Origin: Granulicella sp.
GTDB taxonomy: Bacteria > Acidobacteriota > Terriglobia > Terriglobales > Acidobacteriaceae
Length of the DNA stretch: 40,315 bases
Direction of reading: 5' to 3'
Assembly (NCBI GenBank): GCA_027335345.1
Contig: DAHWOF010000089.1
Location: 1 to 40,315 of the forward strand
Positions 33,721 through 40,315 of this stretch are shown here, piece by piece. Position numbers and translations under genes: made by a program. The notes under the pieces are model-generated. The model did no database searches, was not told the DNA's origin, and saw only the letters and a list, made by a program, of their open reading frames with translations. Numbering within the stretch: the stretch's first letter is position 1; every line of letters starts with the position of its first letter.

Positions 33721-36168
33721 CTACTCATTGCGCAGAGCCTGCATGGGATCGATGGAAGCTCCATGTCGGGCAGGTAGCACGCAACCCAAAGTTCCCACAA
33801 GCAAAAGCACGGCGACCGCGCCGATCGCTATCCCCGGGTTGTACGGACTCACCGCGAAGAGTTGGCTGCTAATCAGACGCACGGACACAAAGGCCACGGC
33901 CACGCCTACAGCCGCCCCTGCCAGAACTGGCTGAAGTCCCTCGCCGATCACCAGACGGTAGATCCCTGAGCGCTGCGCACCCAGCGCCAGCCGCAAACCG
34001 ATCTCCTGCTGGCGCTGGGCGACCGAATAAGCGACCACGCCATAGATACCCAGACCGGCCAACAGCAACGCGCTCGTCGCAAACAGCAGGAGCAGGTCCA
34101 TCTCGAAGCGGCGGGTGGCCACCGAATCGGCGGCGATCCCGCCCAGCGTCCGCACCACGGGCACAGAGACCTCCGCGTCTACGCTCCAAATCGCGCTTCG
34201 CAGCTCTTCGGCCATCGCATCAGGATCCTGGCGAGTACGCAAAGCGATGCTGCTCATGCCATCGCATCGCACCCAGTAAGGTACGTACACCATCATGGGA
34301 TCTGGATGTGCCAGAGAGATCGTGCGAGCATTGCGGACAACGCCGATCACCGTAAAGTCTTGCTCAAAGGCGCCAAGATGAAACTGCCTGCCGACGGGGT
34401 CGACTCCAGGCCAGAGCGTGCGCGCCGTCAGCTCCGAGACCAGCGCGTAGTTCTTGCCCTCGTCTGACAAGGTCAGATCGCGTCCGGCGACAACCGGCAG
34501 ATGAACGACATCGAGATAGCCGGGGCTTACCCAGCGGAAGTGTTCCTTGCGGAGCTGAGACCATGGCCGCGCGTCACCTGCGACGCGAACCATGTCGATC
34601 CAGATGTCGCCGCCAAGCGGCGGTACGCTGACCAGGCCCGCTTGAGACACACCCGGAAGCCGGCGCAAGCGCCCCAGAACCCGCCGGTAAAACCCCTCGA
34701 CGGCTTGCGTACTGGCGTACGGCTTGCCGGGCAGATCGATCTCGGCGGTAATTACGTGATCGGCGACGAAGCCGCGATCGTTGCTCATCAGCCGCGTCAG
34801 GCTCGTGACGAGCAGTCCGGTGAACAGCACCAGCGCCACGCTGATGGCCGCTTCCGCCGCGACGAGCGAGCGGCGTAGGTGCTTGCTGCGGCGCGATTCC
34901 CCTGTCTGCCGCGAGTCCTTGCGCAATACGTCGGCCGGATTTGCTCGCGCGCCGATCCATGCGGGGATGCCGCCAGCCAGAAGCGTCGCCGCAACAGCAA
35001 GCGAGACTGCGCAGGCGGCTCCGGCCCAGTCCAGATGCAGCGCTCCCCGAAAGTCAAGCGCGGGCGGTAGATAGCGCTGCATCCATGGCACGAGCGTGGA
35101 TGCCAGCAATACTCCGGCCACTCCGCCCAGGCTGGCCAGCGCCGCTGACTCGCACAGGGACGAGCGCAGCATCTCGGCGAAGCTTGCGCCTAGAGCGGCG
35201 GCGATAGACATCCGACGCTGCCGGGCGATCGACCTCGACAGCAGCAGATTGGCGATGTTGATGCACCCAACCAGGAGCAAGCCTGCTACGGCAGCCAGCA
35301 AGAGGAGCAGGGACCTGCGATTGTTGCCGACCAGCGCTTGCTGAAGTGGCGTCAACGTCGCGGAGAGCGCGCTACCTTCGTCAGCAGGAAGCGCCACTGA
35401 AATCCTGTGCTGCAGGGCGTTGATCTCTGCGCTGGCCTGTGCCAGGGAGACGCCAGGCTTGAGCCGCGCCAGCCCGAAGTAGTTGAAGTCGTCCATTGCT
35501 TCCGCGAGTTGTTTGTCGGTGAATGCAAGCGGGATCAGCGCCTCCGCTGGATGGGCGGCATCAGCGTTCGGAACCGCGATGGTGGTCACACGCGGCAGAT
35601 GGAACGAAGCAGGCATCACACCGATGATTGTGTATGGAAAGCCGTTCAGTGTGACCATTTTCCCCACAACATGTGGATCGCTCCCGAACTGCGTCCGCCA
35701 GAGATCGTTCAGCAGGACGATCTCACGGTCGTGTCCAGGTTTCGCCTCCTGTTCAGTAAATGCGCGGCCGAGCTGCGGCAGCACGCCAAGGACTGGGAAG
35801 ATCCCTGGCGTGGCGCTGACCACCTCCACCTTCATCGGATGGCTACCCAGACCCAACGGCTCCGAATCCTCCTCCATCACCGCGAATGACTGAAAGCTGT
35901 GCGCATTTCGCTTCCACACGGCAAAGTGGTTGGCATTTATCGGCAACGTGGGATAGATGTCCCGGAACTCTGCAACCTGCTCTTCAGCCACCACGAGCCG
36001 CCTCGGGTGCGGATACGGCAGCGGCTTGAGCAACACGTCATAGACCAGCGTAAAGATGGCCGTCGTCGCCCCAATGCCTAACGCCAGCGTGAGCACCGCG
36101 GTCAAGGCAAACCCCGGCGCGCGGCGCAGTTGCCGCGACGCATAGCGCAGATCGCTGAGCAGCGTCAT
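33721..36168 (-). CDS. MacB/FtsX-type ABC permease, duplicated (ADOP family)
   Basis: An 815-residue permease starting LLSDLRYASRQLRRAPGFALTAVLTLALGIGATTAIF, the hallmark of the acidobacterial duplicated orphan permease family. It has two MacB-periplasmic-core plus FtsX units: helices near 20-42, then a periplasmic domain, a cluster of helices about 285-395, a further helix near 440-462, a second periplasmic domain, and three helices near the C-terminus (about 685-805). The family is called orphan because members usually lack adjacent ATPases. Here ATPases flank it on both sides, and its ATG overlaps the upstream ATPase stop in ATGA. It probably acts as a mechanotransmission-type exporter (MacB-like) with the adaptor and TolC-like protein; the substrate is unknown. 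Confidence 0.93.
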   Translation of the reverse strand: MTLLSDLRYASRQLRRAPGFALTAVLTLALGIGATTAIFTLVYDVLLKPLPYPHPRRLVVAEEQVAEFRDIYPTLPINANHFAVWKRNAHSFQSFAVMEEDSEPLGLGSHPMKVEVVSATPGIFPVLGVLPQLGRAFTEQEAKPGHDREIVLLNDLWRTQFGSDPHVVGKMVTLNGFPYTIIGVMPASFHLPRVTTIAVPNADAAHPAEALIPLAFTDKQLAEAMDDFNYFGLARLKPGVSLAQASAEINALQHRISVALPADEGSALSATLTPLQQALVGNNRRSLLLLLAAVAGLLLVGCINIANLLLSRSIARQRRMSIAAALGASFAEMLRSSLCESAALASLGGVAGVLLASTLVPWMQRYLPPALDFRGALHLDWAGAACAVSLAVAATLLAGGIPAWIGARANPADVLRKDSRQTGESRRSKHLRRSLVAAEAAISVALVLFTGLLVTSLTRLMSNDRGFVADHVITAEIDLPGKPYASTQAVEGFYRRVLGRLRRLPGVSQAGLVSVPPLGGDIWIDMVRVAGDARPWSQLRKEHFRWVSPGYLDVVHLPVVAGRDLTLSDEGKNYALVSELTARTLWPGVDPVGRQFHLGAFEQDFTVIGVVRNARTISLAHPDPMMVYVPYWVRCDGMSSIALRTRQDPDAMAEELRSAIWSVDAEVSVPVVRTLGGIAADSVATRRFEMDLLLLFATSALLLAGLGIYGVVAYSVAQRQQEIGLRLALGAQRSGIYRLVIGEGLQPVLAGAAVGVAVAFVSVRLISSQLFAVSPYNPGIAIGAVAVLLLVGTLGCVLPARHGASIDPMQALRNE

Positions 36169-36911
36169 GCTTCGGCCCCCGCTTCGGCCTCCGCCTCGGC
36201 TTCCTGCTCCAGCCTCTTCATCTCGCTTTCGCTGACGATCTTGCCGTCAAACAAGTGCAACTCGCGCTGGGCGTGGCGGGCGAAGCGCGGATCGTGCGTC
36301 ACCATGCAGATGGTTGCGCCGTCGCGATGCAGATCGCCCAGCAGGCGCATCACCGCCTCGCCGTTCTTTGAGTCCAGATTGCCCGTAGGCTCGTCGGCAA
36401 GCAGGATCGAGGGTGAGCCGGCGAGAGCGCGAGCGACGGCCACGCGCTGCTGCTGGCCTCCGGAGAGCTGGGCCGGATAGTGCCTCATGCGATGCGCCAT
36501 GTTTACGCGTTCGAGCGCCTCTTTCACGCGCTTTTTCCGCTCCGCCGAAGGCATCCCGGCGCGATAGGTCAGCGGCAGCTCGACGTTCTCCTCCGCCGTC
36601 AGATCGCCGATCAGATTGAAGCTCTGAAAGATGAAGCCGATCTCCTGGTTGCGAATGCGGGATCGTTCACTAAAGCTCAGGCTCTCCACCGGCCTGCCGT
36701 TGAGCAGATAGCGGCCGCTGCTCGGGGTGTCCAGCAGGCCCAGAATCGACAGCAGCGTGGACTTGCCACAGCCCGAAGGGCCGCTCATGGCCACGTTCTC
36801 GCCGCGCGCAATGGCAAGATGAACGCCGGAGAGCGCGTGCGTCTCCACCTCATCCGTGTAGAAGACTTTGGTCAGGTCCTCAACCTCGATCAGCGTTCCG
36901 TTCGTCGCCAT
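36165..36911 (-). CDS. ABC ATPase, LolD/MacB-type, intact motifs
   Basis: A 248-residue ATPase with complete motifs: Walker A GPSGCGKST, Q-loop IGFIFQSFNLIGDLTAEEN, signature LSGGQQQRVAVARAL, Walker B ILLADEP, D-loop GNLDS, and H-loop MVTHDP. This is the LolD/MacB class that works with FtsX-type permeases. The C-terminus carries an alternating Glu-Ala tail (EQEAEAEAEAGAEA), encoded by a GC-rich simple repeat that could vary in length. ATG 36911 has AGGAG upstream; a longer frame to 36947 is possible. It lies 69 bases after the adaptor gene and overlaps the permease start by 4 bases. Confidence 0.94.
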   Translation of the reverse strand: MATNGTLIEVEDLTKVFYTDEVETHALSGVHLAIARGENVAMSGPSGCGKSTLLSILGLLDTPSSGRYLLNGRPVESLSFSERSRIRNQEIGFIFQSFNLIGDLTAEENVELPLTYRAGMPSAERKKRVKEALERVNMAHRMRHYPAQLSGGQQQRVAVARALAGSPSILLADEPTGNLDSKNGEAVMRLLGDLHRDGATICMVTHDPRFARHAQRELHLFDGKIVSESEMKRLEQEAEAEAEAGAEA

Positions 36912-36980
36912 TCTGTTCTCCTTTGCTCGGTGCTCCCTTGTCGGCAAGCCATTCGTCTTCGCACCCTCGCCGCTCCTGCG

Positions 36981-38249
36981 TCACTCCAGCCGGATATGGT
37001 CCACGTTGTCCCAGCGCGACATGTCGGAAAGAATCACCCTATCCCCCTCCTTCAAGCCGGAGATCACCTGAATCTCATTGACCGAGGCGCTGCCCACCTT
37101 GACCAGGACGCGCGTCGCGCCCTTGCCGTCGGGATCCACTTTGAACAAACTCAGCGTGGAGTTCTCGTTACCCAACGCCGGCCGGCCCACGTACAGCACG
37201 TCCTTCATCTTCTCCAGGTCGATGGTTCCATCAACGCTCAACTCCGGCACTGCACCCGGCGGCAACGGCCCATCCAGTTGTACATCCACGGTGCGCGTTC
37301 CGTTCACCACGGCGGGGTCGATGCGCGTCACGTGACCGGGAATCACGCCGTTGTGCGTGTCGATCGAGGCTAGCTGGCCAATCTGGATGTCGCGCGCCTG
37401 GGTCTCGGCAATCTGCAGGGCGGCCTTGAGCTTCCCACTCTGAATCACCTCCGCCACGCTGGTTCCCGCCGTCACGTACTGGCCCACCTGCACCGGCCGG
37501 GCCAGCGGCGCCAGCGTGCCGGAGATCGTCGCGCGCACATCGAGCGCCTGCTCCTGCTTCTCGTAGAGCGCCACCAGCGCCTGCTCCTGATCGATCTTTA
37601 TCTGCTGCGAAGCAAGCTGCACGGCGATCGCCCTCCGATTCACCTCGATCTGCTGCTGGCTGATCTGGTGCTGCGCGGTCAACTGGTCGGCCGTGCTCTT
37701 CGACTTCTCGTAGGCCAGGCCGGAGATCACACCCAGATCGTAGAGCGCCTTGTCGGTCTGTGCCTGCAGCTTGTCCTGCGTGTAGTCGGCATTCACCTGT
37801 GCCGCGGCTGCCCTTTTGTCCATCAGCGTACTCTCCAACCGTGCCCGCAGGCTCTCGTAGTCGGCTCGGGCCGCCTGCAGCGCCAACCGCGCGTTGAGCA
37901 GTTGCTGCTCAACCTGCGGATCGGAGAGATTCATAATCACGGTGTCCGGCGTCACCCGGGCGCCCGGAAGGATGTGGATACGCACCACAGTCGCATCCGT
38001 CTGGGCCGGAATCAGCTCGATCGAATCTTCGCGCTGAGCCAGCACCCCGGTCAACGAACGCACCTGGCGCACCAGCGATCCTCGCTTCACGGTGTCGGTC
38101 CAAATCGTCGAGCGATCCACCTCGGGAGCAGCGGGCTTCAGTCTCAGAACCATGACGGTCAGGGCCGCGACCGCAACCGCCACAACGCCACCCCAAAGCA
38201 GCGTCTGGCGTCTCTTCCTTTGCTTGATGTCAGGCCGTGCTATATCCAT
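36981..38249 (-). CDS. HlyD/MacA-type periplasmic adaptor protein
   Basis: A 422-residue membrane-fusion protein. After a basic start (IKQRKRRQ) a single helix (about 17-37) anchors it in the inner membrane. A long coiled-coil hairpin (about 110-225, for example LEQEAL-type heptads, QQIEVNRRAIAVQLASQQIKIDQ) sits between two lipoyl-like halves (VVRIHILPGARVTPDTVIMNLSD and ISGTLAPLARPVQVGQYVTAGTSVAEVI). A beta-barrel and membrane-proximal domain follow. It would bridge the FtsX-type permease to the TolC-like duct. It is the first gene of the operon. ATG 38249 is set by the anchor helix; no clear ribosome site precedes it. An open frame continues upstream to 38573 but looks non-coding. Confidence 0.92.
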   Translation of the reverse strand: MDIARPDIKQRKRRQTLLWGGVVAVAVAALTVMVLRLKPAAPEVDRSTIWTDTVKRGSLVRQVRSLTGVLAQREDSIELIPAQTDATVVRIHILPGARVTPDTVIMNLSDPQVEQQLLNARLALQAARADYESLRARLESTLMDKRAAAAQVNADYTQDKLQAQTDKALYDLGVISGLAYEKSKSTADQLTAQHQISQQQIEVNRRAIAVQLASQQIKIDQEQALVALYEKQEQALDVRATISGTLAPLARPVQVGQYVTAGTSVAEVIQSGKLKAALQIAETQARDIQIGQLASIDTHNGVIPGHVTRIDPAVVNGTRTVDVQLDGPLPPGAVPELSVDGTIDLEKMKDVLYVGRPALGNENSTLSLFKVDPDGKGATRVLVKVGSASVNEIQVISGLKEGDRVILSDMSRWDNVDHIRLE

Positions 38250-38317
38250 CGCCAGGGAAGCTGCACCGGAGGCGCCAAACCGGATAATCCGATAGGCGAC
38301 GAAAATCAATGCTTTAC

Positions 38318-38333
38318 CGCAAACGCCCCGCCC
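38318..38333 (-). promoter_or_regulatory. Candidate sigma-54 (-24/-12) promoter of the exporter operon
   Basis: On the minus strand the 16-mer GGGCGGGGCGTTTGCG has the essential GG and GC at the correct spacing and a full TTGC box, matching 8 of 11 consensus positions. A start near 38307 would give a leader of about 57 bases to ATG 38249. A second match (TGGCGCCTCCGGTGCA, 38277-38262) has the same spacing but would leave almost no leader. Confidence 0.3.
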
Positions 38334-38791
38334 CGTCTTTGCCCCAAAGCGTCCACTTTCAACAAACGCTGTTCGATTTCGGACAGTCCGGAGCAGCCGG
38401 CAGCAGGTCTCCCGCCCTGCTTCGGCGTCAAATACAATCCCAATCTCATGGAGGGAGAATGCCACCGCCTGGAACAGGAACTCGCCAAACAGCGCTACTG
38501 CAAATGTCCATGTCTGATGCGGCACAATCATGAGACCCAGCATGAAGAGACTGCCTACCACACTGTTGGCCAAAGAGCAGAACCGCAGGGCAAGCGTCTG
38601 TCGAAGATGGGGAAGAGAAAGCGACCAATGATTGCCGGAACGAATTCACCTGCACCGCCGGCGAGAAGAAGACATTTCTATCGAGGAGAAGATGGGGACA
38701 TTTCTAATGCGCTACGACACCCACAAGGAATAAAGCTTGAATCCTCCGAACTTCGCACGTAAACTTGTGCTGCACGCGAAAATGCACGCCT
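38334..38791. other. Gene-free, scar-like region upstream of the exporter and toxin-antitoxin pair
   Basis: No supported gene. GACATTTCTA occurs twice in direct orientation (38671-38680 and 38697-38706). A 22-base repeat (38566-38587) recurs near the window end. The composition changes from GC-rich to more A-rich around 38560-38760. Together these suggest insertion-sequence debris, but no transposase frame is intact. Confidence 0.45.
38566..38587 (+). repeat. 22-bp direct repeat, copy 1
   Basis: TTGGCCAAAGAGCAGAACCGCA. Copy 2 at 40291-40312 differs at one position (C to A at base 13). The two flank the toxin-antitoxin pair at a distance of about 1.7 kb. Confidence 0.7.
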
Positions 38792-39025
38792 ATGAAGACG
38801 AACGTCACATTGAAAATTGACAAAGATCTCCTGCGGGAAGCTCGGGTCCTCGCGGCTGAGCAGGGCACATCCATCAGTGCCCTGCTCTCAACCCGGTTGG
38901 AGCAGGCCGTGCGCGAGCGCAAAGGATACCAGCAGGCGCGACGGCGCGCTGTAGCGCGTCTCCGAACAGGCTTCGACCTGCGCTGGACGCCACCTCGCTC
39001 ACGAGATGAGTTGCATGAGCGATAA
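38792..39025 (+). CDS. Antitoxin-like ribbon-helix-helix protein
   Basis: A 77-residue basic protein. MKTNVTLKIDKDLLREARVLAAEQGTSISALLSTRLEQAV is the ribbon-helix-helix pattern of DUF6364/VapB-type antitoxins: a short strand, then two helices. The Arg-rich C-terminal half (QARRRAVARLRTGFDLRW) probably wraps and inhibits the toxin. Its stop at 39025 overlaps the start of the PIN gene, as in coupled toxin-antitoxin operons. ATG 38792 has no strong ribosome site; an in-frame ATG at 38765 is possible. The pair should autoregulate by binding its own promoter. Confidence 0.87.
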   Translation: MKTNVTLKIDKDLLREARVLAAEQGTSISALLSTRLEQAVRERKGYQQARRRAVARLRTGFDLRWTPPRSRDELHER

Positions 39026-39455
39026 ATACTTTGTAGATACAAATATCCTGGTGTACGCCCATGACCGGTCGGCCGGAATCAAGCACGAGAGAGCGCAGAT
39101 GCTGGTGGAGCAACTCTGGGACTCGGGCAAAGGCGTGCTGAGCACGCAGGTTCTCCAGGAGTTGACCATCAACCTTCGCCGCAAGGTGCGCGCTCCCCTG
39201 CCAGTCGAAGAAGTCCGGTCGCTCCTGCGCGACTATGCGGCCTGGGAGGTCGTCACAAACACTCCGGAATCGGTCCTCGAAGCCCTGGACCTCGAAATGC
39301 GTTACAGGGCTTCCTTTTGGGATGCGTTGATTCTTCAAGCAGCCGAGAGCGCCGGCGCATCGATCGTTTACTCCGAAGACCTGGCAACGGGACAACACTA
39401 CGGGTCGATCTGGATTGTGAATCCACTCCTGGACCAAGCTCGCACCAGGCCGTGA
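39015..39455 (+). CDS. PIN-domain toxin (VapC-like ribonuclease)
   Basis: A 146-residue PIN-domain nuclease. YFVDTNILVYAHD carries the first metal-binding Asp, VLSTQVLQELTINL the conserved Glu, FWDALILQAAES the third acidic residue, and IVYSEDLATGQ the last Asp. All four acidic positions are intact, so the toxin should cut RNA (tRNA or rRNA in known VapC proteins) with magnesium. ATG 39015 is preferred because homologues begin right at the DTN strand; ATG 39006 is the other option. It overlaps the antitoxin gene by about 11 bases. Confidence 0.92.
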   Translation: MSDKYFVDTNILVYAHDRSAGIKHERAQMLVEQLWDSGKGVLSTQVLQELTINLRRKVRAPLPVEEVRSLLRDYAAWEVVTNTPESVLEALDLEMRYRASFWDALILQAAESAGASIVYSEDLATGQHYGSIWIVNPLLDQARTRP

Positions 39456-39650
39456 GTGCAAAGGCTTGTCGACGGTGCTGCCCGACACCTCCCCCGCCAT
39501 GAACGCCGGCGAGATTCGGATCCAGCCTATGCCAAAGCCGGGGGTGGCGAGGCACACTCAATTCCGAAGTGACGCCAGCGCTGAAACTCCAGATGCGATT
39601 GCCCTGCCGCTCTCCCAATGCGAGCGCCTGATTGAGCCGGCACGGCAGGA

Positions 39651-39947
39651 ATGCGCACCAGCCTCATGGGCGAGAGTGTTCCGCCAGGAGTGTCTTTCGA
39701 TTCGCTCAAACTGCTTCTGGATCCTGCGCAGGGCGCCAGCCGCAGTCCGCGTCTGCTCGCCTCCTCCGTTGTCGATCTTTCCAGCACGCTCTCCCAAACC
39801 GACAGCGTAACCCTCTCCACAGATCTCTTTTCGGAGAAAGGCCGCCTGGTTGCGCCCCCGGGCCGCTACAAACTGACCATCACCGCTACCACCATCAGCG
39901 GCGACCACTCGCAGCTAACCGTTCCCATCGCTGTCAAGGGTGATTGA
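39651..39947 (+). CDS. Possible small hypothetical protein or gene remnant
   Basis: A 98-codon frame whose last two thirds read like a beta-strand domain (SSVVDLSSTLSQTDSVTLSTDL, then PPGRYKLTITATTISGDHSQLTVPIAVKGD), similar in feel to Ig-like or extracellular beta modules. It has no signal peptide, and the ribosome site abuts the ATG. It may be the 3' end of a larger gene whose front was lost, in line with the scar-like surroundings. No family is assigned. Confidence 0.4.
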   Translation: MRTSLMGESVPPGVSFDSLKLLLDPAQGASRSPRLLASSVVDLSSTLSQTDSVTLSTDLFSEKGRLVAPPGRYKLTITATTISGDHSQLTVPIAVKGD

Positions 39948-40290
39948 ACCATGTCGTCCGTGCTGGTCCTGCCGCTCGAACTCCTCCCTGCGATCGGCAA
40001 GGGTGCTCTTGACTGTCTATCTCTGCTGACGGAGAAACACCGCGGCAGCACAGAAGGCTCAAGCTTTTTTCTGCCGCTGTAAACCAATGCACCGGGATTT
40101 CCAGACGGTCTCCCCAGAGGCCTGGATCCCATCAGGCTCGCCTGCCGGATTGGAATGAAAACGCCCCGGCAAGCCCGCTCCGGGCTACGCCCTCCGCAAG
40201 CCGGCACCGCCCAACCAACAAGAACAGAAACCAACAACCCCGCGAGCTGGGATTCTACAGAAAACTTCGGACTTGACTCCTGCCAAACCG
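39948..40290. other. Gene-free window end
   Basis: No supported gene. AGCCCG-CTC-CGGGCT (40172-40186) is a small 6-bp hairpin, and GCGGCAG/CTGCCGC (near 40043 and 40071) can pair around a loop with a T run. Neither is a clear terminator. Confidence 0.4.
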
Positions 40291-40312
40291 TTGGCCAAAG
40301 AGAAGAACCGCA
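40291..40312 (+). repeat. 22-bp direct repeat, copy 2
   Basis: TTGGCCAAAGAGAAGAACCGCA, 21 of 22 identical to 38566-38587, in the same orientation. It runs to within 3 bases of the window end, so the repeat may be longer. Confidence 0.7.
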
Positions 40313-40315
40313 AGC

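Noticed and set aside
38250-38573. In-frame N-terminal extension of the periplasmic adaptor, with hydrophobic residues
   Set aside because: The extension would place over 100 extra residues before the normal basic start and anchor helix of this family, and no ribosome site supports it.

Overview
The window looks like chromosomal DNA of an acidobacterium, probably class Terriglobia. This is an inference from high GC content, an 815-residue MacB/FtsX-type permease of the family known as acidobacterial duplicated orphan permeases, and a large secreted carbohydrate-active repertoire. No rRNA, CRISPR array or intact insertion sequence was found.

Layout. 1-2981: a NapH/CcoG-like polyferredoxin (minus), then a tRNA cluster Thr(TGT)-Tyr(GTA)-[small membrane protein]-Thr(GGT)-Gly(TCC) and a hypothetical gene. 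The set recalls the classic thrU-tyrU-glyT-thrT cluster, but no tuf gene follows, and the small membrane gene has its stop codon inside tRNA-Thr. 3558-7153: a SAM methyltransferase and a nucleoside-phosphorylase-like protein; an autoregulated-looking ArsR repressor with a double-domain AHSA1 protein; and a DUF1648-like membrane protein. 7601-11630: a secreted phospholipase C/acid-phosphatase-like phosphoesterase and a GH92 alpha-mannosidase.

11959-16766 is a trehalose locus. otsB and a membrane-anchored otsA with a periplasmic, Cache-like N-terminal region are divergent, across only 15 bp, from a GH15 glucoamylase/trehalase. Synthesis and possible breakdown share one AT-rich promoter core, and otsA may be leaderless. 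17290-25448: a tandem HD-GYP protein with a degenerate first half; a sugar-porter MFS protein with a very long periplasmic loop; an amidohydrolase; a PfkB sugar kinase; an FrmR/RcnR-like metal or aldehyde sensor overlapping the kinase tail to tail; and a GH16 lipoprotein. 25742-27367 is a Tat-exported sulfatase-superfamily enzyme without the usual formylglycine Cys/Ser.

28054-38249 is one long minus-strand block: periplasmic adaptor, ABC ATPase, permease, second ABC ATPase, TolC-like outer membrane protein, then a sigma-54 NtrC-type response regulator and its histidine kinase. Four-base and 11-base overlaps suggest tight coupling. It reads as a complete tripartite exporter with its own two-component system; the second ATPase has Arg in place of the Walker A Lys. 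38250-40315 is a scar-like region with a VapC-type toxin-antitoxin pair between two near-identical 22-bp direct repeats, and a possible gene remnant.

The best candidates for something little described are the membrane-tethered trehalose synthase with its shared divergent promoter, the tRNA-embedded stop codon, and the exporter pairing a nominally orphan permease with one normal and one altered ATPase. All functions are read from sequence motifs by eye; no database search was run.
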